This document shows positions 1-7,903 of a stretch of DNA of 20,192 bases, piece by piece; positions within the stretch are counted from its first letter, which is position 1, and every line of letters begins with the position of its first letter. A program made the translations under genes and the position numbers. Where the stretch lies: contig CAUDNR010000910.1 in NCBI GenBank assembly GCA_958430865.1, forward strand, positions 1 to 20,192, given 5' to 3'. This DNA is from Entrophospora sp. SA101 (Eukaryota > Glomeromycota > Glomeromycetes > Entrophosporales > Entrophosporaceae). The notes beneath the pieces were generated by a model. It worked only from the letters and a program-made list of their open reading frames with translations. It made no database searches and was not told the DNA's origin.

Positions 1-405
1 TATTGTCAAAGAAATCAACTAAATCTTCAAAAACGTGAATACTTTCCACTGCCAAAAAAATCAGCCTTCTTTGTTGTATAAAAGAAATACTATAACAATC
101 TACTATTACAATTTTTTTTAAAACAATTTAATTTCATGTAAATAATTCTCTTTGTTGTTAAAGAATCAACTAAGTCTTTTTTGAAAATGAAAAGGTATTT
201 TGACACTGCTAAAAAAAAAAGAGGATAATGTATAAATTAATTTATTGTCAAAGAAATCAACTAAATCTTCAAAAACGTGAATACTTTCCACTGCCAAAAA
301 AATCAGCCTTCTTTGTTGTTAAAGAAATTAACCAAGTCTTTTTTGAAAATGAAAAGATACTGTTGAAAAAAAAGAGGATAATGTATAAACATTAATTTAT
401 TGCCG
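1..405. repeat. Degenerate tandem repeat block, cut by the left window edge
   Basis: Bases 1-77 recur almost exactly at 243-319 (shared landmarks TTGTCAAAGAAATCAAC and CACTGCCAAAAAAATCAGCC). A diverged sister unit beginning TTGTTAAAG and ending GAGGATAATGTATAAA follows each copy (about 154-242 and 315-392). The order is A, spacer, B, A, B, so the period is about 242 bp with an internal A/B similarity. No coding potential was seen. It probably continues to the left of the window. Confidence 0.75.
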
Positions 406-478
406 CCATCAAAAAAAAAATAATGCGCAGATCAAAATTTATTGTTAACAAAATAATTGTTTACCTTTTTTTAATATA

Positions 479-865
479 CAGTGCAGGACATCTATAATGG
501 TCAATAGTCCGAAACTTAAAATTTTAGAAGATCTTTCTAATTTAAGTAATCATATTCCTTTTATTGGAAAGATTGTCTGTATCACGGAAAATTTTTAAGC
601 CGATCATCAACCTTTTAGGAAACCACAAGGGAATATCATTCCGAAATTTTACAATTTACATATAGACATATATAAAATGTTCTAACTTTCAAGCCTTATA
701 ACTCAAAACTTTTCTAATAAAATGAAAAAGTAAACCGATGGAAATGAAGCTTAGGTCTTTAGCTTTAATTTTATCGGTTTATTTTTTTTTTTAATTTTTT
801 AATAAGGAGTTATAAGCTTTTAAAATCATGTGATAATCATTGACCATTATAGATGTCCTGCACTA
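479..865. mobile_element. Tc1/mariner-like MITE with 27-bp terminal inverted repeats
   Basis: The ends are inverted copies of GTGCAGGACATCTATAATGG plus TCAAT (481-505 and 839-863, perfect over 25 bp). Extended outward they give CAGTGCAGG on the left and TAGTGCAGG on the right, flanked by TA dinucleotides at 477-478 and 866-867. A CAGTG-type end with a TA target duplication fits Tc1/mariner derivatives. The interior is also a loose foldback: CTTATAACTC near 697 pairs with GAGTTATAAG near 807, and AACCGAT near 734 pairs with ATCGGTT near 774. It has no ORF and is about 387 bp, so it is a non-autonomous element. The family is inferred from the ends only. Confidence 0.75.
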
Positions 866-932
866 TACAATTTTTGTTGACCACATTAACACTAACCATT
901 AATGTAAAAGATTGCCATAAAACCACATGATT

Positions 933-1132
933 TCCACTATAACGAGCATAATTCATAAGGTATGTTCTATATCAAATTTTTTTAAAAGTCCACTATACAC
1001 AATAAAGAGATTTTATTAAGAAGTCCACTATAACGAACAAATTTTATTATAAAGAGAATTGGGGAAATAGAAAACGTCCACTATAGGCAAAATCCACTAT
1101 AACGAGATCCACTATAACGAGCTTTGACTGTA
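933..1132. mobile_element. One end of a pogo/Tigger-like element with repeated subterminal motifs
   Basis: The motif TCCACTATAACGA(G) occurs at 933-946, 1024-1036, 1093-1106 and 1108-1121, with shorter TCCACTATA forms at 989-997 and 1077-1085. The last copy runs into GCTTTGACTG and then TA (1131-1132). Read on the minus strand the end is TA-CAGTCAAAGCTCGTTATAG, the style of pogo/Fot1/Tigger termini. I found no matching opposite end in the window and no transposase, so this is a solo or truncated end. The repeated motif may be a transposase-binding array; that is inference. Confidence 0.5.
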
Positions 1133-1539
1133 CTTTTAAAATTTGCCCAACATTTAGGAGATCTTTAGACCAAGCCAACTATAGGTGACTTGCATTATAA
1201 TAAATTTTTTAAAATTTTTCAAAAATAGGACTTCACGTGATTTTAGTTTTAAAATTATTTCTTACTGCCAAATTTAGATACGATAGTCGAGAGCTAGTCT
1301 AAAATTAGCAATAATTTGCCTAAATTTAGAAATGATCATAACGGACAAATTCCTCGTGAGCATAGTAAAGTAAATGTTTTAAAAAAGAATAAAACTTTAC
1401 AACAAATAATTTTTTTTGAGATATCTTGTTATTATATTAAATTAAAGACCTATTCTATCAACTATTAACGCTATTTTTTTAAAGGTATGACAGAAAGTGA
1501 CTTCTATACTTTTAAAATTTGCTCAAAGCCAACTATATA
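1133..1539. other. AT-rich non-coding stretch with a short direct repeat
   Basis: No gene is seen. The string TACTTTTAAAATTTGC is present at 1131-1146 and again at 1507-1522; each is followed within tens of bases by AGCCAACTATA. The two copies bracket this stretch, so the flanks of the neighbouring elements share sequence. Confidence 0.5.
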
Positions 1540-1717
1540 CATCAGGAAAATGGGTACAAATATTGTGCGTATATAATACACAATTGCAGGGATTAAGCAT
1601 ATAATATATGCACAATTTGCATACATAAAAAAATACGTGATTTGTACACATATTATATGCTTAATCCCTGCAATTGTGTATTATATACGCATAATATTTG
1701 TACCCATTTTCCTGATG
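1540..1717. mobile_element. 178-bp hairpin MITE, copy 1
   Basis: This is a near-perfect palindrome. The left arm starts CATCAGGAAAATGGGTACAA and the right arm ends with its complement (TTGTACCCATTTTCCTGATG). Arms are about 70 nt, with a short loop around TTTGCATACATAAAAAAATAC. It is flanked by TA on both sides (1538-1539 and 1718-1719), which fits a TA-targeting element. It has no coding capacity and would extrude as a cruciform or fold as a long RNA hairpin. Confidence 0.75.
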
Positions 1718-1896
1718 TAGTAGCATTGATGCTAAATTAGACTATTTTGTATAATGTCGTATCACCATGATAACAATGATGGCATAGTACACAAAGAAAA
1801 ATCATGCAACTTTGACTTTTTTTATTACAAGTCATATCCAAATATTTTATGCCATATATATGAAAGCAAAAACCGCGTAAAAGTTAAAACACTGGC

Positions 1897-2074
1897 CATC
1901 AGAAAAATGGGTACAAATATTATGCGTATATAATACACAATTGCAGGGATTAAGCATATAATATATGTACAATTTGCATACATAAAAAAATACGTGATTT
2001 GTACGCATATTATATGCTTAATCCCTGCAATTGTGTATTATATACGCATAATATTTGTACCCATTTTCCTGATG
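1897..2074. mobile_element. 178-bp hairpin MITE, copy 2
   Basis: Same length and orientation as the copy at 1540-1717, with four single-base differences that I can see and no indels. Its flanks (GGC before, TGA after) do not form a TA target duplication, so it may have been copied by segmental duplication or its edge has mutated. The copies are offset by exactly 357 bp, with 179 bp of unrelated sequence between them. Confidence 0.75.
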
Positions 2075-3218
2075 TGATTTACTAATTGGTAAAAAACGTG
2101 TTTTTTAATCTTTTGTATATATAAATATGTAATAAAATTACCATTAATCAATCTTGCACGAAAACAATCCTTGGCAGTGTGTGGCTCTTTTATTACTAAG
2201 TTTTTTATTATTCTTACTATTTTTATTAGTGGTGTGATAGATGGAGGGGATAAGATGGATGATGTGATGGATGGGTTGAAATGGATTTAGTGTATGAGAA
2301 GGCTCGTCCGTTAAGTATCATATTATTTTTTTATCATTTGTTTTAATTGTACGTGAATCAATCATTTATATTCAATTGCTTCTTTTTGTTATTATGTACG
2401 TCTGTCGAGAAATGCAAAGAAGTTTCCACATCCATTTTTGAATCTTTGATATGTAATTAGATTTTACGTGCTAATTCATTAAATTAAAATAAATAAATTT
2501 TTTGCTAAATGATGATGTGATTGTAATTTGATGCTTTGATCGAATTAGGTTGCTTGCCGAAAGCTCTTATTGACTGTCAAAACTCTGTCAAAACTCTAAT
2601 GAACAATTAGTATATGCCTTGTCAAAACTCTGGCCCCCCAAATGCGAAACTCTGCTAAACAATTAACGTGTAACCTGTCTAAACTCTGTCGATTGATTTC
2701 TGAAGGAGTTTCGCCTACAACCTTACTTTTGATATAAATTTAATAATGTAAAATATTATACAAATTGTGGATGAAAATTTTTTTTGTTATTTTTGAATAT
2801 TCGACTAATAATTATGAACATTCATATTTATATATTTGAGAACAAACGGAACAACATTTTCTAAGTTCTGCGATGTGTTGCAACTTTTTTTGAAAAATTT
2901 TCGAAAAATTTTAATTTGATTTTTAAACATCAATAATAATCAGACCAATGCGATATTTTAAAATGTTATGGAAATCATTTCAACAAACAATTTTTTATTA
3001 ATTCACAATATCGATTTGCTTAGTAAAAAATGACTGTTTTGTATTAAATGTTTACCCGATTATTTCGGCTGAGTCGGTACTTTTTTTTTAGGGTTGTGTA
3101 TTTCGATTCGTATTATTATTATTATTTGACTCTTTTATTGAACATAACTTTATTTCTTTTCATTCCCCATTTATATTGGCACGTAAAACTTGCTTTTTCG
3201 AATTATAAGTATAAGATA
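2075..3218. other. Gene-free AT-rich region with short direct repeats
   Basis: I see no supportable gene. TGTCAAAACTCT occurs at 2575-2586, 2586-2597 and 2620-2631, with a variant TGTCTAAACTCT at 2676-2687. GCGAAACTC (2644-2652) and GAGTTTCGC (2706-2714) form an inverted pair around part of this cluster. A G-rich, GGATG-containing stretch lies near 2239-2285. A 65-codon plus-strand frame at 3048-3245 has tyrosine/leucine-rich, unconvincing content and is not called. Confidence 0.5.
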
Positions 3219-3284
3219 TTGGGCGCGCAGCGGCCAATATCATGACATCCTGGATGTCACTGAAATTGTCCATCGCACGCCCAA
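3219..3284. repeat. GC-rich nested inverted repeat island
   Basis: In strongly AT-rich surroundings, TTGGGCGCGC (3219-3228) pairs imperfectly with GCACGCCCAA (3275-3284). Inside it TGACATCC (3243-3250) pairs perfectly with GGATGTCA (3252-3259). It could be the conserved tip of a transposable element or a structured regulatory site. I cannot say which. Confidence 0.4.
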
Positions 3285-3663
3285 CATCGATGTTATCGGG
3301 CAAACACAAGCTATTCTTTCAAACGTCACTGTTTATTAAAGTTTAATTATATGATTTAATTATATCTCGCAGAAATGCTATATAAATAGTATATTGATGT
3401 CATTTTGTACCTAAAATAACAAAGCAACCAAAAATAGCTTAATAGTGCTGTTTGCCTAATAATAAACACTTATTGTGTATGAATTTGATTTATTTAATTT
3501 TGCTTCCTATGTTGTAAAATAAACATTATCGTTTGCATGAGAACCTTATGCAATGTAAAAATTATAATAACCAATAATAAAAAATAAAAGATAAAAGTAA
3601 AAGAAGGGTACAATTTATAATATTACAACCAAAAATTAAAGTAATAAATGAAGCATCAAAGAG
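3285..3663. other. Non-coding region downstream of the microexon gene
   Basis: This is AT-rich sequence with no supportable ORF on either strand. On the minus strand it follows the stop codon at 3664-3666, so it should contain the 3' untranslated region and polyadenylation site of the microexon gene. AATAAA-like strings are too common here to single one out. Confidence 0.4.
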
Positions 3664-5427
3664 CTAAAGAGCAAATACAGCCTTATTTACTATTTAAAAT
3701 AAAACAAAAAACAATCAACAGTTAATACATTTTCAAAAACAATGATATTGACTGTAATAATAAATAAATGATGAAAATACTTACTCTCTATTTATTATTT
3801 AAAATAAAAATAAAATTAACAGTTAATATGTTTTCAAAATAATGATATTGGCTTTAATAATAGTAATTATGAAAGTACTTACTCTCTATTTATTATTTAA
3901 AATAAATTGAAAATCAATCAACAGTTAATATGTTTTCAAAAACAATGATAATAGCGATAATAGTAATGATGAAAATACTTACTCCCTATTCATTATTTAA
4001 AATAAAGTAAAAATTAACAGTTAATATGTTTTTAAAAATAATGAAATTGGCTTTAATAATAGTAATGATGAAAATATTTACCCTCTATTTATTATTTAAA
4101 ATAAAATGAAAATCAGTCAACAGTTAATATGTTTCAAAAACAATGATAATAGTAATGATGAAAATACTTACTCCCTTTAATTCCTATTCATTATTTAAAA
4201 TAAAGTAAAAATTAACAGTTAATATGTTTCAAAAATAATGATATTTGCTTTAATAATAGTAACAATGAAAATACTTACTCTCTATTTATTATTTAAAATC
4301 AAATGAGAATCAATCAACAGTTAATATGTTTTCAAAAACTATGATAATAGTAATGATGAAAATACTTACTTCCTATTCATTATTTAAAATAAAGTAAAAA
4401 TTAACAGTTAATATGTTTTCAAAAATAATGATAATAATAATAAGGCCGTTCAATTTATTTATTTATTTAACATCCCCCAGAAGCATAGTGGAAGTTTTGT
4501 GTTACACTAAATATTATATAGAACCCATTGCTCTTGAAACTTCACCAGTATATAGTCGTTACTTCTCTAAATTGAAGATCAAGTTCAGATCCGATTCAAA
4601 TCTAGTTTATCACTTGCTTTTTATTGCCAGAATGTTTGCCGTGTATTGTAAGTTACGTTGTACAATATAAAAAATTAATGTAACATTTTAAAGAATAATT
4701 ATAAAGCACGTGATTTAACTGTGTAACAAAGTATTCGAAGAACTTTTTTCATAAAACATGTGACTTTTGTGTGTAACAAACATTAATTTTCAAAGATGTT
4801 AAACAAATAATTAAATTTGAACGGCCTAATAATGACAAAAATACTTACTCCCTATCATTATTTAAAATAAAACAAGAATCAATCAACAGTTAATATGTTT
4901 TCAAAAACAATGATAATAATAATGACGAAAATACTTACAGCCTTATTCAATATTTAAAATAAAATAAAAATTAACAGTTAATATATGTTTTCAAAAATAA
5001 TGATAATAATTATGACGAAAATACTTACAGGCTATTCATTATTTAAAATAAAACAAAATTAACAGTTAGTATGTTTCAAAAATAATGATATTGAGTGTAA
5101 TAATAGTAACTTACCAATCTATTTATTATTTAAAATAAATGAAAACCAATAATTAATATGTTTTCAAAAACAATGATATTGACTGTAATAAACAATAATA
5201 CTTACGGAACTATTTATTATTTAAAATCAAATGAAACCCAATAGTTAGTATTTTTTAAAAAACAATGATATTTGACTATAATGATGTTTATTGAAATAGT
5301 TAAATGAAATACCTCGCTTCTCCAAATTATTGTTATCATCCGTTGAACTTGTTGGACTTGCTAAAGCAACAACAGCAGCAAAGATAGCCAAAAAGAGAAG
5401 AGAAATATTGGAAATATTGAATTTCAT
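3664..5427 (-). CDS. Secreted Kex2-type peptide precursor built from an array of microexons
   Basis: Proposed product: a 59-aa secreted precursor; function unknown. Exon 1 (5313-5427) gives a signal peptide (Met1 to about Ala23: MKFN, hydrophobic SLLFLAIFAAVVALA), a short Ser/Thr/Asp/Asn spacer and LEKR (residues 35-38), a Kex2 site. Thirteen introns follow, nearly all starting GTAAGT and ending TAG or AAG. Exons 2-14 read TTCC (5206-5209), ATTG (5115-5118), CCT (5029-5031), GCT (4939-4941), GGA (4849-4851), GAA (4370-4372), AGA (4279-4281), 12 nt (4172-4183), AGG (4082-4084), GGA (3983-3985), AGA (3883-3885), AGA (3785-3787) and 18 nt with the stop (3664-3681). Joined length is 180 nt with no internal stop. 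After KR the product reads VPLPAGERELKGRGRR and then AVFAL; RR is a second Kex2-type site. What I see is the splice signals and frame; use in vivo is inferred. Effector or pheromone-like signalling are possible roles. Confidence 0.7.
3682..5312 (-). repeat. Tandem array of 13 related introns carrying microexons
   Basis: Read on the minus strand each unit has the donor GTAAGTATTTTC (variants GTATTTC, GTAAGTTAC, GTAAATATT), then TTTTTGAAAACATATTAAC (branch region, TACTAAC in introns 1 and 3), then TATTTTAAATAATAAATAG or AATGAATAG. Intron lengths are 103, 87, 83, 87, 87, 476 (MITE inserted; about 90 without it), 88, 95, 87, 96, 97, 95 and 103 nt. Part of the array alternates two sub-types, ending AATGAATAG and AATAAATAG, giving a dimer period of about 185-195 bp between about 3886 and 4440. 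Confidence 0.85.
4444..4826. mobile_element. PIF/Harbinger-like MITE inside intron 6 of the microexon gene
   Basis: The ends are GGCCGTTCAA (from 4444) and its complement TTGAACGGCC (ending 4826), extending imperfectly into AT-rich arms. TAA is duplicated at 4441-4443 and 4827-4829. A 3-bp TAA target duplication and GG-start termini fit PIF/Harbinger derivatives. The interior has two similar strings, GCACGTGATTT...TGTGTAACAAA (near 4706) and ACATGTGACTT...TGTGTAACAAA (near 4757). No transposase is present; an 85-codon plus-strand frame here is not called. The insertion splits neither splice site nor microexon. Confidence 0.75.
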
Positions 5428-5493
5428 TTTGATTTGTTCAGTTAATTCTTGGCAAATTTTGGTTTTTTTTTCAAATTGTATACAGTCAAGGAA

Positions 5494-5509
5494 TTTATAA
5501 AAATTTATA
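5494..5509 (-). promoter_or_regulatory. Candidate TATA box of the microexon peptide gene
   Basis: On the minus strand the sequence reads TATAAATTTTTATAAA, two overlapping TATAAA boxes (5504-5509 and 5494-5499), 67-82 bp upstream of the ATG at 5427. This distance leaves room for a short leader. It is a motif match in AT-rich DNA, so confidence is moderate. Confidence 0.45.
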
Positions 5510-6196
5510 GTAAACCAGTTATTTTAGAATTTTGGTTATTCTTCGCAATCACAGATAAATGGGTCTTTTAAATATTCGATTTAATGTTAATTAAACAAGA
5601 AATTGATTGTTGATTGTGAATGGGCTGTGTGTCTTATGTCATACATAAAGTGAATAGTTTAACGACAACAAACAATAAACAACAAAGAAAAAAGAAAAAA
5701 CGCAACCGGTTATTTACTTTGAGGTGTTTATCGAAGATAAATAATAAAGCAAACATTCGGAATTCGTGATAAACGGAAAGGATCGACATCATTATATTCT
5801 TTAATAGTAATAGTATATATATAATACGGAATAATGTTTTGATCTTGCATTCTTATTGCCAACGATCTGCAAAGTAAAAATAGTCAATCGACCAACTTTT
5901 AAGGAAGATTTTACGAAAACCACAAGGACAACAACCGAATTTTTATTCATAGATCAAATCAGCTGAATCTCAAAGATATTTTCGTATTAGGAAGTGATAC
6001 CTTAAGAAAAAGTTTTTTATAAGAGAAAAAAATTTCGGCAATCAATAGCCGATTAACCGTTTAAGGGATAAGAAAATTTATAATTAAAGTTTAACGTTTT
6101 GTCATACTGTCATACTACAATTAAAAATATTGTTCATTTAAATGTTGATTTATATTACTATTATTACTTACTATATTAATATTCATTTGCTGATTT
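5510..6196. other. Intergenic region upstream of the peptide gene
   Basis: No supportable gene. It presumably holds the upstream control region of the minus-strand peptide gene. A frame opening at 6142 (MLIYITIITYY...) reads into the duplicated segment that starts at 6197, but it is low complexity and not called as a gene. Confidence 0.4.
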
Positions 6197-6589
6197 TTTT
6201 CGGAGGTTTTTTTCTTGCAGAAATTTTTATTATTGCATCAAAGTCTACATCATTAAGAAAAGAGAACACCACTATCGAATTACTATTATTCGATAATGAT
6301 AATAATAATCATCAATTATTCACTATTTTGTCAACCATTAAGATAATACAAAGAATCAATAACAGAAACACTCACATTAAACCATAATGAGTTGCCACTT
6401 GTAAAAGATGAATTGTCAATAACACTAAAAATAAATCTCATGAGTCATGATGTTGATTGGTTGATTGGGCTGCTGTTTTTCATAAGGGTATTTTACATAT
6501 GACTATTAATTATTTATCTCAAAAAGTTCTTTAAAATAGGAAACTTCCACGTGACTTGCGTGTTATTTTTTGCAGTGATTGTGTGATAA

Positions 6590-6833
6590 TTCGTAATTTA
6601 TTAAAGATTTGCCTCCTCAGTGGAAGACTTCAATTAGTTCCCTTATTTCATAAGTGTGCAATACTGGAATTTATTCCAAATGTTTTGATATCGATGCCAC
6701 ATACGTTTATATAAAGAGATCGACATTTCGGAACCTGCTCTATTCCGAAGCAATGGGAATGAAAGTGTATTTTTATGATATTGTTGTGCGTGAAAATGAA
6801 AATGCAATTCGCATGTTGATACGTGAAAATTAA
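6590..6833 (+). pseudogene. Decayed fragment of D-3-phosphoglycerate dehydrogenase (copy 1)
   Basis: An open frame at 6655-6833 contains SEAMGMKVYFYDIV (6744-6785) and, after a gap, NAIRML. This resembles the stretch of serine-pathway D-3-phosphoglycerate dehydrogenase after the GxGxxG loop, typically AEAMGM-VxYYDI followed by LG-AxxxxTLEELL. Just upstream SKCFDI and, in a shifted frame, CLLSGRLQL resemble the family's W-N-K--x-CxEIRGKT and LARQLGDR segments. The nucleotide-binding loop itself is replaced by unrelated residues, frames shift, and no N-terminal third or substrate domain follows. Family features are from memory. The call is a pseudogene fragment, convergent to the BRE4-like gene in the intact copy of this segment. 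Confidence 0.5.
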
Positions 6834-7810
6834 ACTCCACCGTAGTTAATTATAGGTACAACATAACTGACGATGATAACACTAATAATCATTTAATATG
6901 CAAACGATTACATTATTATAATATTATAAACGCTTATGTGTATTTTTTATAGTAGAATCAGTTATTTTAATACAAATAGATAATAAAAATTTTCCTATTC
7001 CTACATAAATAATAAACGAACAATTCGATCAAGTATTTAGTAACAAGTAAAGACTATTGCGTTTTTTTTACAAAACTTACAAATCTTGCCACAACAGATT
7101 TACCCACTTATGACCTGTTGCTTAAGAGTCAGGGACCTAGAATTCTTCTCCCATACACCAAGGAAACTACCTCTCTTAGTATTAGTAGCCGAAGTACTTC
7201 GAGCAAAATTTAATTTTATAATTAGATTTTTTAACAAATTCAAATATCTTTCCACGTTTTGACTCTTCAACATTACATAGATAATTAATTATATATTTGC
7301 TATGTTACAGAATGGAAATCAGGATCAGCTTTGAGCTGGTTCCATAAATTTTATTTTTGGTACTGATTTACAAAAACTTCTCACACATACAAAACCCGCT
7401 ATTGATTTTTGATGCTCGCTGGCATTAGGAGAAACAACCTCTGAGATTGGATAAACAATTCATTTTTGGTTGTTGAGAATAATATTGATGTTCGTTGGTG
7501 TTGGAGAAAGGATTGACGATGATGATGTTGATGCAAATTATTAGTCCTCCATATTAATATATAGTGTAGTACAATTGTGGCAAGTGTTAGCATAAAGACT
7601 ACTTATTTTCACAAATAATGTTCTATATTCTATGAAAAATGTACATTAACAAATTGTAAATTGGATGAAGAAATACAATGAATGAATGAATATGTGAGAA
7701 ATGGATATATGTAGTGTGTGAAAATGAATTTGGATTCATATATACATTAATAGATAAGAATGATTATGTGTACGAATGGACTACCAAGTGATTAATTAAA
7801 TCCAAAAATT

Positions 7811-7903
7811 CTAAAAATCAATCAACTCTTTAACATATCTATTAACACCAACTAAACTTTTGACGACACCAACCAACTTCATCAACTCATTAATTAGATG
7901 ACT
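7811..7903 (-). pseudogene. Orphan 3' end of the BRE4-like gene
   Basis: Identical to 12876-12968, the last 30 codons plus stop of the BRE4-like gene (...NELMKLVGVVK... RYVKELIDF). Here the sequence upstream (7904 on) is unrelated, so it is a stranded C-terminal fragment created by the duplication. The neighbouring ORF enters it in another frame and stops after 14 nt. Confidence 0.9.

Larger units (their letters stand above)
6197..7903 (+). repeat. 1707-bp direct duplication, copy 1
   Basis: It matches 11262-12968 at a constant offset of 5065 bp, with no indel and no substitution in the lines I compared. Left edge: the copies share TTTTCGGAGG and diverge one base before it. Right edge: they share TTAGATGACT and diverge at 7904/12969. 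This copy ends with the last 93 bp of the BRE4-like reading frame, cut off from its gene, and contains a decayed phosphoglycerate dehydrogenase fragment. The rest holds no gene I can support. Open plus-strand stretches lie near 6344-6517 and 7010-7212. Confidence 0.95.

Noticed and set aside
1540..2074. RIP-type C-to-T mutation between the two hairpin copies
   Set aside because: Four transitions only, and the opposite arms show that at least one change is A to G in the first copy, so there is no directional RIP signature.
4413..4670. 85-codon plus-strand ORF
   Set aside because: It lies across the microexon array edge and inside the MITE, with no family resemblance; a chance frame in a mobile element.
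5245..5312. Read-through of the signal-peptide ORF into GISFNYFNKHH
   Set aside because: This part follows GTATTTC, has a TACTAAC branch site and TAG acceptor downstream, and matches the other array introns, so it is intron 1.
3664..5312. Microexon array as a plain satellite or CRISPR-like array
   Set aside because: Unit spacing of about 90 bp superficially looks like a repeat-spacer array, but the constant parts are intron splice signals, the variable parts are 3-12 nt, and all joined variable parts stay in frame after a signal peptide.
6142..6387. 81-codon plus-strand ORF (and 64-codon version at 11258)
   Set aside because: It crosses the duplication boundary, so the N-terminus differs between copies, and the content is low complexity. 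A frame-shifted continuation near 6344-6517 looks mildly protein-like but I cannot name it.
6643..6840. 65-codon minus-strand ORF, also at 11708-11905
   Set aside because: It is antisense to the phosphoglycerate dehydrogenase relic, whose sense strand gives recognisable motifs.
7399..7593. 64-codon minus-strand ORF, also at 12464-12658
   Set aside because: His/Gln-rich composition from simple GATGATG repeats on the other strand; no start context, family or splice support.
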